Assembly (NCBI GenBank): GCA_001270045.2
Contig: DF970678.1
Span: 1 to 56,229 of the forward strand
Source of the DNA: Bacteroidales bacterium 6E
Lineage (GTDB): Bacteria; Bacteroidota; Bacteroidia; Bacteroidales; Prolixibacteraceae
Reading direction: 5' to 3'
DNA length: 56,229 nt
Positions 25,772 to 37,233 of this stretch are shown piece after piece (positions within the stretch are counted from its first letter, which is position 1; every line of letters begins with the position of its first letter). Made by a program: the position numbers and the translations under genes. The notes beneath the pieces were generated by a model. It did not search any database. It saw nothing but the letters and a program-made list of their open reading frames with translations, and had not been told where the DNA came from.

Positions 25772-28700
25772 AGAAAAACATCTTCGGGCCAATATTGAGG
25801 CAATAAAACTCACCCTTCAGCTTGAAAAGGAAAATCGGAGCCCGACTGCAGAAGAACGGGAAGCCCTGAAACAGTATTCCGGGTTCGGGGCTTTAAAATG
25901 TATCCTCAACCCGGCAGAAAGCCTGTCCGATATTGCTTACTGGCCAAACTCAGAAGTTGGGTTATTCCCGTTGGTAACCGAATTACATGATGTACTGAAG
26001 TGGCATTCCCGGTCGGAACAAGAGTACAAACAATACGCGGGCAGCCTGAAAAACTCCATCGTTACCGCCTTTTACACGCCTCCTGAAATCGTACAGGTCC
26101 TTGCTGAAACGTTAAAACAAAACCAGCTATCTCTCGGAAGTTTTCTTGACCCTTCAGCCGGATTGGGAGTGTTTATCTCTGCGTTTAAAAATCAAAATGA
26201 AGAGCTTTCTGTAACAGGCTTCGAAAAGGATCTGCTCACCGGCAAAATACTATCCAAACTTTACACGGAAGACAAAATCAGGGTTGCCGGTTTTGAAGAA
26301 ATCGAAAGCCGCCACAGTAACTATTTCGATGTGGTTTCTTCCAATATCCCATTTGGCGATGTAGCCACTTTTGATGCTTCTTTTTCGAAAAGCAAAGACA
26401 AAGTAAAACAGCAGGCCTCCCGAAGCATTCACAATTATTTCTTTCTAAAGGGAATGGAGACGCTTCGCGAAGGTGGGCTTCTGGCTTTTATCACTTCGCA
26501 GGGAGTAATGAACTCACCACAGAACGAACCGATACGCCAACGACTGATGGATAACGCTCATTTGGTTTCAGCAGTCCGGTTGCCCAACAACCTTTTCAGC
26601 GATTATGCCGGAACCGAGGTGGGCAGTGATCTGATTATTCTTCAAAAGGATTCATCAAAAAAACAGCTTACCTCGAAAGAGAAAGATTTTGTCCGAAGCG
26701 AGAGGCTGTCCAGTGGAATACTCACAAACAACTATTTCAACAACCTGCAACGAGTGGTGCATACCGAAGGGTTTATTGATACCGACCCGTATGGCAAACC
26801 TGCGCAGATTTTTATTCATGGCCAGGGAATCCGTGGAATAGCTTCAGACATGCGCAAAATGCTTGAAGCTGATTTCGGGCAAATGCTTGATGTTGATTTA
26901 TTTCAGCAGACCGCTTCCGGCAAAAAAATAATAACAGTATCTGTACCCGACAAAATTGAGAGCAGGATAAACCAAACGGCACCGGTACTAACCCTTTACG
27001 ATCTCTTTGGTTTTAGCCAGGAGGAACGTAGCCAACAAAGCTCCACCCGAAAAAAGAATGGAGCAAAGCCCCAAGCGCTGCAATTAAACTTATTTCTGCA
27101 ACCGACGCCGGTAAACGGAAAACAACTCAAAGAAACTATCTCCACCAAACCGGAACCCAGACCATTCATGGGTGAGCTATACAGTCATCACAAAACCGGT
27201 TCATTGGTTAAAGACCGGAACCAGATTGGATTCCTAAAAGAACGGGACAGAGACACGGCAACATTCGAGCAGTTGAGGTTGAATCCTACACAGGAAGCAA
27301 AAGCCTTGCTTTTTATTCAAATCAGGGACACTTACCACGAGTTATACAACAATGAAGCCGTAAGTTTTAAGGAAGATACTACAAACCGTAACCTGCTAAA
27401 CAGATACTATGACGATTTTATCCATAAGTACGGAAACCTGAACGACCCGAAAAATCTTGGATTGCTGAAAATGGATTCTGGTGCCAATGAAGTATTGGCG
27501 TTGGAGCGTGCTGTTAACGGGGAATTAGTAAAAGCTGATATTTTTCACCAACCGGTTGCTTTTAACGCCAAAGAACTGGAACGGGTAGAGACTTCAGAAG
27601 AAGCGCTTGCCGCTTCACTGAATAGGTATGGCGAAGTAAGAATGGACTACATGTTATCCCTGCTCGAAGATAAAGGTCGGGAAGAACTGGTACAGGAACT
27701 TCACGGAAGAATCTATTTTAACCCGCTCATCCAGAACTACGAAGTATCCGACAAATTTATTGCCGGAAATGTAGTCGAAAAAGTCAGTGATATTGAAGGT
27801 TATCTTTCACGACACCCGAATGATGCCGCTTCACAGGAATCACTAAAAGCCTTGCAAAATGCCATTCCCCGCCCCATTCCTTTCGAAGAACTGGATTTCA
27901 ATTTTGGGGAACGCTGGATTCCGACAAACATTTATAGCCAATACGCTTCACACGTGTTTAAAACGGGTGTCGATATTCATTATTCGGAATCTGTTGACGA
28001 ATTTTCTGTAAGGGCTCAATTTACCAATGCCAATATCTACGAAAAGTATGCCGTCAAATCGCAAAGCCGTTTGTACGACGGAATTGCCCTGATGAAACAT
28101 GCCCTCCTGAATACGACACCCGACATCACCAAAAACATTATTGTTGACGACAAGGAGGTAAAAGTCAGGGACGGTGAAGCCATCCAACTGGCAAACAGCA
28201 AAATCGACGAAATACGAAACGGCTTTACATATTGGCTGAATGAACAGAATCAAGCATTCAAACAAAGTCTGGCCAGTTTATATAATTCAACCTACAACTG
28301 CTATGTCCGCCCAAAATACGATGGCTCGCACCAGACTTTTCCCGGCCTTGACCTGAAAGCGTTGGGAATACCCAGCTTGTATTCCAGTCAGAAGGATGCC
28401 ATCTGGATGCTGAAACAAAACGGTGGCGGTATATGCGATCACGAAGTGGGTTCCGGCAAAACGCTGATTATGTGCTGTGCCGCTTATGAAATGAAACGTT
28501 TACAACTGGCCAATAAGCCGATGATCGTTGGACTGAAAGCCAATATCCACGAAATCTCCCAAACCTTCCGAACGGCTTATCCTCATGCCCAAATCCTGTA
28601 TCCGGGGAAACAAGACTTTAGCCCTGATAAACGAATGAAGATATTCAATGAAATCAAAAACAACTCTTGGGATGCAGTTATTCTGACCCACGAACAGTTT

Positions 28701-30989
28701 GCGATGATACCACAGTCACCAGAAGTACAAAAGCAGATTTTGCAGGCAGAGCTTGACAGCGTGGAAGAAAATCTTGAAATCGTAAGAAGACAAGGCGGAG
28801 AAATTTCGCGTGGAATGCTGAAAGGTTTGGTAAAAAGGCAACAAAACCTTGAAGCGACATTGAAATCTATCACTTACACCATTGAAAACCGGAAAGATGA
28901 TGTGGTTGACTTTAAAATGATGGGAATAGACCATTTATTTGTGGATGAAAGCCACCGGTTCAAGAACCTGATGTTCAACACCCGTCACGACAGGGTTGCC
29001 GGGATGGGAAATCCTCAGGGTAGCCAGCGGGCATTAAATATGCTGTTTGCGATTCGGACTATTCAGGAGCGTAGCAGCAAAGATTTGGGCGCAACCTTTT
29101 TATCGGGAACAACCATTTCCAATTCGCTGACCGAGTTGTTTCTCCTGTTTAAATACCTTCGTCCCAAAGAAATGGAACGCCAACAGATTAAAACCTTCGA
29201 TGCCTGGGCTGCCGTTTATGCAAAAAAGACCACCGATTATGAATTTTCGGTAACCAACGAAATAGTTCAGAAAGAACGTTTCCGGTATTTTATTAAAGTG
29301 CCTGAATTGGCCGCTTTTTACAACGAAATAACCGATTACCGGACGGCAAAAGATATTGGTATCGACCGTCCCGAAAAAACTGAAATCCTGCATAACATTC
29401 CACCTACACCGCAGCAGGAACAGTTTATCCAAAAGCTGGTGGCTTTTGCGAAAAACGGTGATGCAACAATCCTCGGGCGTCCACCACTGTCAGAGCAAGA
29501 AGAACGGGCAAAAATGCTGATTGCAACCGACTATGCCCGGAAAATGTCGCTGGACATGCGGATGATCAGCCCGCATTACGATGACCATGTGGATAATAAA
29601 TCTTCGCATTGTGCTACGCAAATCGCTTCTTACTACCGGCAATACGCCGATTATAAGGGAACACAGTTTGTTTTTTCTGATCTGGGAACGTACAAACCTG
29701 GTGAGTGGACTCCTTACAGCGAAATAAAGCGAAAGCTGGTTGAAGACCATCGTATCCCCGCTCACGAAATTCGTTTTATTCAGGAGGCTAAAACAGAAAA
29801 TGCACGAAAAAATATGATTGAAGCGATGAACGAAGGCCGTATCCGTGTACTGTTTGGCTCAACGGATATGCTGGGAACTGGTGTAAATGCACAGAAACGG
29901 GCAGTAGCCATTCACCACCTGGATTCTCCCTGGCGGCCATCAGATTTGGAACAACGGGAAGGAAGGGCGATCAGGAAAGGCAACGAGATTGCTAAATTCT
30001 TTGCGGATAACAAGGTGGATGTGATTATCTATGCGGTTGAGAAAAGCCTGGATTCGTATAAGTTTAACCTGCTGCATAACAAACAGTTTTTCATCCGACA
30101 GTTAAAAACCAACAGCCTTGGAAAAAGAACCATTGACGAAGGCAGTATGGACGAGAAATCGGGTATGAATTTTTCCGAATATGTTGCCATCCTTTCCGGC
30201 AATACCGATTTACTGGAAAAGGCGAAGCTCGAAAAGCAAATTACTGCACTCGAAAGCGAACGACAGGCTTTTAACCGGAGTAAATCATCCGCCGGATTCC
30301 GTTTGGAGGATATTCTGCAAAGCATTGATAAAAGTTCAGGAACGGTTTCGAGAATGCAAAAAGACTGGGATTCGCTTACCGATAGGATTAAAAAAGACGA
30401 GTTCGGAAACATTCTTAATCCGGTACTGTTGGACGGGGTAAAAGGGTCAGAACTAAAAGATATTGGAGGAAAACTGAATGAAATCAGCGAACACGCCCGA
30501 ACCAATGAGGAATACCGAAAGATTGGCAGCCTGTATGGTTTTCATCTTCTTGTTAAGACAGAATCAAGTATGAAAGATGGTTTTGATTTTAAAGAAAACC
30601 GTTTTTTCGTGGAAGGCGAAAGCGGGATCAAATACAGTTACAACAATGGCCATATTGCCAAAGAACCGAAATTAGCTGCGACCAGCTTTCTGAAAGCTTT
30701 GGAACGCATCCCATTTTTAATCGACAACCAGGGTCGTCTTACTGAGAAAGCTGCAATTGACGTTCCTGTTTTGAAGGAGGTAGTGAACGGCCAGTGGAGA
30801 AAGGAAGATGAACTCCGAAAGCTAAAAAGTGATTTGGCGGCATTGGATCGGCGTATTCAGGCCACGATTGGAAGTATCCCTTTATATACCAAAGAAAGAA
30901 AAAACAATGATATTGCAACAAATAATAAACTACTACTCATAGACGCTCGAATCAATTGCCGTCTGAATCAAAACTCATTAATGAAATGA
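25758..30989 (+). CDS. N6-adenine methylase/SF2 helicase fusion protein
   Basis: A 1743-residue fusion. The methylase part has motif [16 protein letters not shown] (about 130-144) and motif [12 protein letters not shown] (about 192-201; an NxPF form of the NPPY/F motif). The helicase part has Walker [14 protein letters not shown] (about 893-905), DESH box [13 protein letters not shown] (about 1060-1072), [14 protein letters not shown] (motif III region) and motif [15 protein letters not shown] (about 1396-1408). It is a usual gene of Bacteroidota conjugative elements, with an architecture like the phage P1 DarB antirestriction protein; an antirestriction or DNA-protection role is inferred. 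The last 30 residues ([15 protein letters not shown]...) look unlike the rest, so the 3' end may be altered. Confidence 0.88.
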   Translation: MSFNKEKHLRANIEAIKLTLQLEKENRSPTAEEREALKQYSGFGALKCILNPAESLSDIAYWPNSEVGLFPLVTELHDVLKWHSRSEQEYKQYAGSLKNSIVTAFYTPPEIVQVLAETLKQNQLSLGSFLDPSAGLGVFISAFKNQNEELSVTGFEKDLLTGKILSKLYTEDKIRVAGFEEIESRHSNYFDVVSSNIPFGDVATFDASFSKSKDKVKQQASRSIHNYFFLKGMETLREGGLLAFITSQGVMNSPQNEPIRQRLMDNAHLVSAVRLPNNLFSDYAGTEVGSDLIILQKDSSKKQLTSKEKDFVRSERLSSGILTNNYFNNLQRVVHTEGFIDTDPYGKPAQIFIHGQGIRGIASDMRKMLEADFGQMLDVDLFQQTASGKKIITVSVPDKIESRINQTAPVLTLYDLFGFSQEERSQQSSTRKKNGAKPQALQLNLFLQPTPVNGKQLKETISTKPEPRPFMGELYSHHKTGSLVKDRNQIGFLKERDRDTATFEQLRLNPTQEAKALLFIQIRDTYHELYNNEAVSFKEDTTNRNLLNRYYDDFIHKYGNLNDPKNLGLLKMDSGANEVLALERAVNGELVKADIFHQPVAFNAKELERVETSEEALAASLNRYGEVRMDYMLSLLEDKGREELVQELHGRIYFNPLIQNYEVSDKFIAGNVVEKVSDIEGYLSRHPNDAASQESLKALQNAIPRPIPFEELDFNFGERWIPTNIYSQYASHVFKTGVDIHYSESVDEFSVRAQFTNANIYEKYAVKSQSRLYDGIALMKHALLNTTPDITKNIIVDDKEVKVRDGEAIQLANSKIDEIRNGFTYWLNEQNQAFKQSLASLYNSTYNCYVRPKYDGSHQTFPGLDLKALGIPSLYSSQKDAIWMLKQNGGGICDHEVGSGKTLIMCCAAYEMKRLQLANKPMIVGLKANIHEISQTFRTAYPHAQILYPGKQDFSPDKRMKIFNEIKNNSWDAVILTHEQFAMIPQSPEVQKQILQAELDSVEENLEIVRRQGGEISRGMLKGLVKRQQNLEATLKSITYTIENRKDDVVDFKMMGIDHLFVDESHRFKNLMFNTRHDRVAGMGNPQGSQRALNMLFAIRTIQERSSKDLGATFLSGTTISNSLTELFLLFKYLRPKEMERQQIKTFDAWAAVYAKKTTDYEFSVTNEIVQKERFRYFIKVPELAAFYNEITDYRTAKDIGIDRPEKTEILHNIPPTPQQEQFIQKLVAFAKNGDATILGRPPLSEQEERAKMLIATDYARKMSLDMRMISPHYDDHVDNKSSHCATQIASYYRQYADYKGTQFVFSDLGTYKPGEWTPYSEIKRKLVEDHRIPAHEIRFIQEAKTENARKNMIEAMNEGRIRVLFGSTDMLGTGVNAQKRAVAIHHLDSPWRPSDLEQREGRAIRKGNEIAKFFADNKVDVIIYAVEKSLDSYKFNLLHNKQFFIRQLKTNSLGKRTIDEGSMDEKSGMNFSEYVAILSGNTDLLEKAKLEKQITALESERQAFNRSKSSAGFRLEDILQSIDKSSGTVSRMQKDWDSLTDRIKKDEFGNILNPVLLDGVKGSELKDIGGKLNEISEHARTNEEYRKIGSLYGFHLLVKTESSMKDGFDFKENRFFVEGESGIKYSYNNGHIAKEPKLAATSFLKALERIPFLIDNQGRLTEKAAIDVPVLKEVVNGQWRKEDELRKLKSDLAALDRRIQATIGSIPLYTKERKNNDIATNNKLLLIDARINCRLNQNSLMK

Positions 30990-31268
30990 AGAATAACAGA
31001 TAGAGTACAAGAAAGAGGTGTTATTTTTTTGTGTATTTACATTTACATCAAATAAAACATTAATTTTACAAACCTAAATTATTGGATGTTTAAAATTACT
31101 TTGGATATTGTAATGTAGGTAATCTCAGGAGAAAACTCTTGGATTATCACTTTTCTTGTTTTGACATATTCTTGTCAAGATCATTTTTCATTTATATAAT
31201 ATCATTAACAATTTGAGCCTTTGCTATGAATTTTTATGCAAATGGTTCTCCTACTATTTTTAAACATC

Positions 31269-32051
31269 ATGAATAACGAAAATAATAAATCCATACACGA
31301 TTTTGATTTCAATTTAATCTGCGAATTTTTCTCCAATATGGAACGTCAAGGGCCCGGTAGTCCTGAGGTTACGCTTCAGGCATTGAGCTTTATAGATAAC
31401 CTTTCCGACAAATCCCTTATTGCTGATATCGGTTGCGGAACAGGCGGTCAGACAATGGTATTGGCACAGCACGTACCAGGAGAGATTATCGGACTTGACT
31501 TATTCTCCGACTTTATCAATATCTTCAATCATAATGCAAATCGGCTGGGCTTGCAAGATAGAGTAAAGGGTATTGTAGGATCAATGGATAGTCTTCCTTT
31601 TCAGAATGAGGAATTAGACCTGATTTGGTCGGAAGGGGCCATTTATAATATCGGCTTTGAACGGGGACTGAACGAGTGGCGTAAATATCTGAAACCTGGA
31701 GGATATATTGCCGTTTCTGAAAGTTCGTGGTTTACTGACGAACGCCCTTCTGAAATTAATGACTTCTGGATGGATGCGTATCCTGAAATAGATACAATCT
31801 CCAATCAGGTGGCCAAGGTACACAAAGCGGGATACCTTCCTGTAGCTACATTTATTCTGCCGGAAAATTGCTGGACAGAGCATTATTTTACTCCGAAGAT
31901 TAAAGCCAAAGAGATTTTTCTTAATAAATATTCAGGAAACAAAACGGCAGAAGAACTCATCGTTTCTCAACGTTATGAAGAAGAATTATACAACAAGTAT
32001 AAAGAATTTTACGGCTATGTATTTTTCATCGCAAAAAAGGTGATTCAATGA
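31269..32051 (+). CDS. Class I SAM-dependent methyltransferase (copy 1)
   Basis: A 260-residue methyltransferase with motif [19 protein letters not shown] (about 49-66), GLDLFSDFI (motif post-I), [19 protein letters not shown] (motif II) and [11 protein letters not shown] (motif III). Start ATG 31269 is chosen because it aligns with the start of the close paralogue at 53641; an in-frame ATG 33 bases upstream gives a hydrophobic extension. The substrate is unknown. The stop overlaps the rsgA start (ATGA), so they form an operon, separate from the tra/mob genes and probably cargo. The 279 bases upstream are A/T-rich with no gene seen. Confidence 0.85.
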   Translation: MNNENNKSIHDFDFNLICEFFSNMERQGPGSPEVTLQALSFIDNLSDKSLIADIGCGTGGQTMVLAQHVPGEIIGLDLFSDFINIFNHNANRLGLQDRVKGIVGSMDSLPFQNEELDLIWSEGAIYNIGFERGLNEWRKYLKPGGYIAVSESSWFTDERPSEINDFWMDAYPEIDTISNQVAKVHKAGYLPVATFILPENCWTEHYFTPKIKAKEIFLNKYSGNKTAEELIVSQRYEEELYNKYKEFYGYVFFIAKKVIQ

Positions 32052-33103
32052 TTAATTTAAACATGTATGGATGGAATAGCGAGCTAAACCGACTAAAACA
32101 GAAATCAGCGCATAACGCTTTGTTACATGGTCGGGTAGCTGTCGTACACCGAACTTGTTATGAAGTTATTTCCGGGAATGGTCTGTCTCAATGTGAACTT
32201 ACAGGAAATATGATGTTCGGCAAATCGGACTTTGAATTACCTTGTACGGGCGATTGGGTTATTTTTCAACCATTCGATGAAAATAAAGGAATTATAGTTG
32301 ATATGCTACCTCGTGAACGGACATTGTATCGTAAGAAAAGCGGAACAGTTGCCGAAAAACAAGCTATTGCTTCTTATGTCGATAAGGCATTTATTGTGCA
32401 AAGCCTTGATAATAATTTCAATGTTCGCAGAGCCGAGCGCTTTATGGTTCAGATTTTGGAAGCAAACATCAAACCAGTGTTGGTACTCAATAAAGCCGAT
32501 TTGGGTTTTGAAAAACAGAGAATAGATGAAGCAATCAAACATGTTGCTAGCCAAATGCCCGTGTTTTTCACAAGCATTCATCGTCCCCAAACGATTTCCC
32601 AACTGCGAGAATCCATAACGGAGGGTGAAACTGTAGTGTTTGTCGGTTCTTCGGGCGTCGGGAAAAGTTCTTTGATAAATGCGCTATGCGAAAAATCGGT
32701 ATTGCTCACGTCCGATATAAGCCAGTCCACGGGAAAAGGGCGGCACACTTCAACTCGTCGGGAAATGGTATTGATGAATGGTTCAGGTATTTTAATTGAT
32801 ACTCCGGGTGTACGGGAATTTGGTTTGGCTATTGACAATCCTGATTCACTTGCCGAAGTGCTGGAAATATCCAACTATGCAAAATCGTGTCGTTTTACGG
32901 ATTGCGAGCATATTAATGAACCCGGATGTGCAGTTCTAGAAGCGGTAAACAGCGGTATATTAGACCATAAAGTTTATGAGAATTATCTAAAGCTTCGACG
33001 GGAAGTGTGGAACTTTTCTACTTCGGAACATGAAAAACGTAAAAAAGGAAAATCCTTTTCAAAGTTAATAGATGAAGTAAAGAAGTATAAAGCTAATTTT
33101 TAA
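32048..33103 (+). CDS. rsgA: Ribosome small-subunit GTPase RsgA
   Basis: A 351-residue circularly permuted GTPase. The motif order is G4 VLNKADL (about 146-152), then G1 [13 protein letters not shown] (about 198-210), a TSTRRE switch region, and G3 [11 protein letters not shown] (about 249-259). The C-terminal zinc knuckle is [16 protein letters not shown] (about 281-296). An N-terminal OB-like domain precedes the GTPase. RsgA matures the 30S subunit. It lies 4 bases overlapped with the methyltransferase gene and ends just before a strong terminator. On a mobile element it is likely a second copy of the chromosomal gene. ATG 32063 is an alternative start. Confidence 0.93.
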   Translation: MINLNMYGWNSELNRLKQKSAHNALLHGRVAVVHRTCYEVISGNGLSQCELTGNMMFGKSDFELPCTGDWVIFQPFDENKGIIVDMLPRERTLYRKKSGTVAEKQAIASYVDKAFIVQSLDNNFNVRRAERFMVQILEANIKPVLVLNKADLGFEKQRIDEAIKHVASQMPVFFTSIHRPQTISQLRESITEGETVVFVGSSGVGKSSLINALCEKSVLLTSDISQSTGKGRHTSTRREMVLMNGSGILIDTPGVREFGLAIDNPDSLAEVLEISNYAKSCRFTDCEHINEPGCAVLEAVNSGILDHKVYENYLKLRREVWNFSTSEHEKRKKGKSFSKLIDEVKKYKANF

Positions 33104-33110
33104 TCTGGGC

Positions 33111-33156
33111 GGTGCAGGTATTCTATTCAAAGACTACCTGCACCTTAATATTTTGT
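33111..33156 (+). terminator. Intrinsic terminator after rsgA
   Basis: GGTGCAGGTA (33111-33120) and TACCTGCACC (33135-33144) form a perfect 10-base-pair stem with a 14-base loop, followed by TTAATATTTT. It starts 7 bases after the rsgA stop. Confidence 0.88.
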
Positions 33157-33292
33157 GTAAAACTCGGGTTGCCGGATGATTGTCGTTTTCATAATCCAAA
33201 TACAGAAGAAAACATAAAAATCGCTCCTCACTACAGACACAGATTTTGAGGATGTTTCTTGTGTATTCAGTTATACAAGCATTAATCGTTAT

Positions 33293-33949
33293 GTGTCAAC
33301 GGTTGATGAAATAAAAATTTCTGAAAAAATAAAGATTATGAGAAGATTCATTGATACAACATTTTTTCGTTGTTTGTCAAATGGCTTCGCAGAAAAGAAT
33401 ATTGAATTAGATGAGGCCTATGACGAATTTGTACATCATTTAGCTTCGTTTTGCAAAAACGAACAAGACCTAATATTACTGTCCCTCACCTTGGGTTATA
33501 CAAAATCAGAATTTCAATCATTAAAGCAACAGTACACGACAACGCAGGAGCACACAGGTTGCTTTCTATTTATAGATAAAAGCCTTTGTATAATTGATTC
33601 CGCGATTAATATAGTTAATTTGCGTATAAATAATCCAAAGATTCTGGAAGCGCGGGTAAAGCCATTACAACGATCTCCGCTATACCTTTCTGATAGCGTG
33701 GGATATGTTGATATAATGGAGATTGCTTGCGGGCTTTTTTACGGGGGGATACTCAAATCTATTACGGGAAACATTGTGAATTTTATTGATGTAGCTAGGG
33801 TTTTCGAAGTTGGGTTTAATTTTAATTTTGCCGACATCTACAAAAAACGAGATGAAGTTATCAGACGTAAGCCTTTTAAAAGAACCGAGTTTTTGAACAA
33901 GTTGATTTATGCTATAGATACCGAAAGCAAGAACAAAGGGTATTTGTGA
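33293..33949 (+). CDS. rteC: RteC family regulator
   Basis: A 218-residue protein (203 if the ATG at 33338 is used; the longer form starts at GTG). The C-terminal third, SVGYVDIMEIACGLFYGG followed by VNFIDVARVFEVGFNF, DIYKKRDEVIRRK and KRTEFLNKLIYAID, is the RteC winged-helix pattern. In CTnDOT, RteC activates the excision operon. Here it precedes an HTH/Xis-like gene by 157 bases, which fits that role. The N-terminal half is divergent. Confidence 0.75.
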   Translation: MSTVDEIKISEKIKIMRRFIDTTFFRCLSNGFAEKNIELDEAYDEFVHHLASFCKNEQDLILLSLTLGYTKSEFQSLKQQYTTTQEHTGCFLFIDKSLCIIDSAINIVNLRINNPKILEARVKPLQRSPLYLSDSVGYVDIMEIACGLFYGGILKSITGNIVNFIDVARVFEVGFNFNFADIYKKRDEVIRRKPFKRTEFLNKLIYAIDTESKNKGYL

Positions 33950-34106
33950 GAGTATTAATACAATTTATTGTATATAAGTACATTCCAAATTATTTATCGG
34001 GGTATAGATAGTCTATTCCCCGATTTTATTTGAATCGTTCTGCTGTACTTTGCTTTGTCAATGCATTGAAAATTTGAAATGTAGAACTTAAAAACAAAGT
34101 AAAATC

Positions 34107-34439
34107 ATGTATATCGATAACGATGAATTTGAAAAGTGGATGGAAAAGCTCTCTACAAAATTGAACGAGATTGGGAAGGACATAAAAGCAATGACCGGCA
34201 AAAACGAGATAAATATCTTGGATGAAAACGAAAAATTGCTGGACAATCAGGATTTGGCTTTTCTTTTGAAAATGTCATACCGGACTCTCCAGCGATACCG
34301 CACCAGCAAAAAACTTCTCTATTTTATGATTGGCCATAAAACCTATTACCGCATTTCCGATGTCCGAACATTTGTCCGGGAACACATGGAACTACAGCAA
34401 TACAATCAGTTTAAAAAAGCTACACGCGGGTATAAATGA
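34107..34439 (+). CDS. Helix-turn-helix (Xis-like) protein
   Basis: A 110-residue protein with a helical N-terminus (FEKWMEKLSTKLNEIGKDI) and a MerR-like/excisionase HTH: LDNQDLAFLLKMSYRTLQRY then LLYFMIGHKTYYRISDVRTF (about 50-91). Such proteins in Bacteroidota elements act as directionality factors for excision. It follows rteC, its probable activator, and is the last element gene before the convergent thiamine operon, whose last gene ends 24 bases away. No integrase is adjacent. Confidence 0.78.
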   Translation: MYIDNDEFEKWMEKLSTKLNEIGKDIKAMTGKNEINILDENEKLLDNQDLAFLLKMSYRTLQRYRTSKKLLYFMIGHKTYYRISDVRTFVREHMELQQYNQFKKATRGYK

Positions 34440-34462
34440 TTCTGTCTTTTAGAGAACTTTCA

Positions 34463-35137
34463 TCAATTTTGGTTGATTTTGAACGAGGTTGGAGTTAATA
34501 GGTCAATTTCTTCGATATTATTAAAGTTGACAATTTTATAGTCAGCAACTTCAAAATCAATATTAACATCTCCATTTGTAAATGCAATCACTTTCATGCC
34601 TGCATTTTTAGCTGCCAACATTCCAGAAAAAGAATCTTCTATTACAATACAATTATTTGTTTCGACATTTAGTTTTTTAGCCGTAGTTAAATAAATTGCT
34701 GGGTCGGGTTTACCTTTGTTTTCAAATTCTGCTGAAGAAATTGTGTCAAATAAGTACGAAATACCATGTTTTTGCAGAACTGTACATATAATTCTAAATG
34801 GTGAATTTGTGGCCAACCCGATTTTGTAATCTTTCATTTTTAGTTTCTCGATGAACTCTTTCACTCCATTGATAAGACAGTTTTTACATTCTATTAATTC
34901 GATTACCCTGGAAATGACCATTTGCTCCACTAATTCTAAACCTTTGTTTTGCCAGGGGAATTTATTATACCAGAATTTAGTAACCTCAGTAGTTGTCATC
35001 GATTTTGTTAGCGTGGAGTATTCGTCTGTTACTTCTACTCCAAGAGATGTGAAAATTTCTTTCTCCGCTTGTTTCCACAGAGCTTCAGAATTGATAATTA
35101 CTCCGTCCATATCAAATATTACTGCTTTCTGATTCAT
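34463..35137 (-). CDS. HAD-superfamily phosphatase at the end of the thi operon
   Basis: A 224-residue HAD hydrolase of the beta-phosphoglucomutase-like subfamily. Motif I is VIFDMDGVIINSEALW (about 5-20), motif II LATNSPFR, motif III GKPDPAIY (about 141-148) and motif IV VIEDSFSGMLAAKNAG. It lies 81 bases downstream of thiD on the same strand. Its context suggests a thiamine monophosphate phosphatase, since Bacteroidota thi operons often include one, but the sequence alone cannot fix the substrate. Confidence 0.85.
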   Translation of the reverse strand: MNQKAVIFDMDGVIINSEALWKQAEKEIFTSLGVEVTDEYSTLTKSMTTTEVTKFWYNKFPWQNKGLELVEQMVISRVIELIECKNCLINGVKEFIEKLKMKDYKIGLATNSPFRIICTVLQKHGISYLFDTISSAEFENKGKPDPAIYLTTAKKLNVETNNCIVIEDSFSGMLAAKNAGMKVIAFTNGDVNIDFEVADYKIVNFNNIEEIDLLTPTSFKINQN

Positions 35138-35218
35138 TATATTAGTGATTTAACTTGCTTATAGTGGTTCATACTTACTATTTCTACGTTTAAATTCGGA
35201 TTAAATAAGTGTTGATTT

Positions 35219-35959
35219 CTATAGATTTGTTAGTTTTTCATAAGTTCTTGTTAAGTAGCGCGATGACAATAAATATGCCTCGCGGAAGGATTTATTTTTG
35301 CCTAAAAAACAAGCTATTGCTGTTGAAATAGTGCATCCGGTTCCATGAGTATAGGTGAATTTCTTTCGTTCTCTCTCAAATCTATAGACATTTTCTTTTG
35401 TTACTAAGGCCTCATTAATCATTATACTATCATAATGCCCTCCCTTTAACAAAATAGAGGTATTCCATTCATGCGATTTAATTTTAGCAATTTCTATCGC
35501 TTCGTCTAAAGAGTTAACCTTTTGATTTGCCAGGAGCTCAAACTCAAGTTTATTTGGAGTAACTAATGTTGTTAGCGGGAAAAGATTTTCAATTAGCTCT
35601 CTTTGTCCGCCTTTTAAAAGAGGCGTTTGGTCAGAAGAGAACAACACAGGGTCGAGAACAATTATCCTGTTAGAAATAATTTTCAGGCACTTAGCTATTA
35701 TAGATATATTCTGAATGCTACAGATGGCACCAATTTTTATGGCTTTAATGTCATAAGATTCTAAACAAGTAACAATTTGCTGCTCCAATAATAAATGATT
35801 TACTGGTTCAACATGATAAACCTTTGAAAAATTCTGCACGGTAATACCAGTAAGAGAGGAAAGCGGCCAAAAACCTAAGCTGTTGGCCACTTTTATATCT
35901 TGTTGGACTCCGGCTCCACTGCTACTATCAGAAGCTGCTATGGTTAAAAAATAGTCCAT
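35219..35959 (-). CDS. thiD: Hydroxymethylpyrimidine/phosphomethylpyrimidine kinase
   Basis: A 246-residue ribokinase-fold kinase that phosphorylates HMP and HMP-P in thiamine synthesis. It has the ThiD opening TIAASDSSSGAGVQQDIK (about 6-23), LDPVLFSSDQTPLLK (about 108-122), VTPNKLEFELLA and the anion-hole motif YTHGTGCTISTAIA (about 208-221). The start codon shares a base with the thiC stop (TAATG), so the two are translationally coupled. Confidence 0.93.
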   Translation of the reverse strand: MDYFLTIAASDSSSGAGVQQDIKVANSLGFWPLSSLTGITVQNFSKVYHVEPVNHLLLEQQIVTCLESYDIKAIKIGAICSIQNISIIAKCLKIISNRIIVLDPVLFSSDQTPLLKGGQRELIENLFPLTTLVTPNKLEFELLANQKVNSLDEAIEIAKIKSHEWNTSILLKGGHYDSIMINEALVTKENVYRFERERKKFTYTHGTGCTISTAIACFLGKNKSFREAYLLSSRYLTRTYEKLTNL

Positions 35960-37233
35960 TACAAATTTTTGTCGTTTTTAACAGCACATAGGTTACCACA
36001 CATAGAGCAGTGGTCATCATCACCACTTTCTGACTCAGCTTTTCTTTTGCGGGCTAATTCCGGGTCAAGAGCATAGTTGTACATTGTTTCCCAATCTAAA
36101 TCACGCCGTGCTTTTGAAATAGCATAATCAAGCCATTTGGCTCTTTTATTCTTTTTAACAATATCGGCAGCATGAGCTGCAATGCGACTTGCCATGACAC
36201 CTTCTTTTACATCTTTGCTATCAGGAAGGCACAAATGTTCAGCAGGAGTAACATAACATAAAAAGTCGGCACCATAAATTGCTGCTACCGTACCACCAAT
36301 AGCCCCCACAATATGGTCATAACCAGGTGCAATATCGGTTACCAAAGGACCTAAAACATAAAAAGGAGCCTCGTGGCATAAACGTTTCATAATTTTCATA
36401 TTCATTTCAATTTGATCCAATGGCATATGGCCAGGACCTTCAACCATTACCTGCACTCCTTTTTCTCTTGCCCGGTCCACCAACTCGCCAAGGATTAGTA
36501 ATTCAGCTATTTGCCCTCTATCAGAAGCATCGTTCCCTGCTCCAGGACGCAATCCATCGCCCAAACTGATTGTTACATCGTATTTAAGACATATATCCAG
36601 CAACCTGTCATACTGCACATATAATGGATTTTCCTCATTATTGTCTGTCATCCAGCGCTTAAGAATGGCACCTCCACGGCTTACGATGCCACAAACGCGT
36701 TCGTCATTCTGCAAAAAGGATAAGGAGCTTTTTGTAACGCCACAGTGAAGCGTCATAAAATCAACTCCCATTTGAGCCTGTAGTTCTATTTCATGGAATA
36801 AGTTTTCGGGCTCAAGTTCTGCTATTCTTTTCCCTTGTTTCAAAAGTTGGGTTACCACACCATAAACAGGTACCGTACCTACCATTACAGGAGATCTATC
36901 AAGGATTTTTTGTAAAATACTATGTAAGTTTCCTCCCGTTGATAAATCCATAATTGCATGTGTTCCAAATTTAACGGCAATCTCCATTTTTTCAAGTTCC
37001 TCGCTAAGGTCACAATGCTTTTCCGATGTACCGATATTGGCGTTAATTTTTGTAGATAGTCCATTTCCAATACCGTTAACTGAAAAATTCCGGTTTACAT
37101 TTTTAGGAATAATAATTTTCCCTTCTGCAATATTTCCCCGTAACCATTCCACATCAATATTCTCCTTTTGGGCAACCTGAAGCATTTCAGGTGTTATTAT
37201 TCCATTTTTTGCTTGTATTAATAGTGAACTCAT
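35959..37233 (-). CDS. thiC: Phosphomethylpyrimidine synthase ThiC (short form)
   Basis: A 424-residue radical-SAM enzyme that turns AIR into HMP-P. Matches include KFGTHAIMDLSTGGNL, MTLHCGVTKSSL, SLGDGLRPGAGNDASD, VMVEGPGHMPLDQIEMNM and CYVTPAEHLCLPD. The C-terminal cluster-binding motif reads CSMCGNLC (about 411-418), spacing CX2CX3C, rather than the CX2CX4C of the long enzyme, and the protein lacks the N-terminal domain of the ~600-residue form. The start overlaps the thiE stop by 4 bases. Confidence 0.95.
   Translation of the reverse strand: MSSLLIQAKNGIITPEMLQVAQKENIDVEWLRGNIAEGKIIIPKNVNRNFSVNGIGNGLSTKINANIGTSEKHCDLSEELEKMEIAVKFGTHAIMDLSTGGNLHSILQKILDRSPVMVGTVPVYGVVTQLLKQGKRIAELEPENLFHEIELQAQMGVDFMTLHCGVTKSSLSFLQNDERVCGIVSRGGAILKRWMTDNNEENPLYVQYDRLLDICLKYDVTISLGDGLRPGAGNDASDRGQIAELLILGELVDRAREKGVQVMVEGPGHMPLDQIEMNMKIMKRLCHEAPFYVLGPLVTDIAPGYDHIVGAIGGTVAAIYGADFLCYVTPAEHLCLPDSKDVKEGVMASRIAAHAADIVKKNKRAKWLDYAISKARRDLDWETMYNYALDPELARKRKAESESGDDDHCSMCGNLCAVKNDKNL

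Noticed and set aside
34440-34462. Right attachment site of the conjugative element next to the thi operon
   Set aside because: Only 23 bases separate the HTH gene and the HAD gene; no direct repeat or tRNA is visible, and the left end is outside the window. The real boundary is unknown.
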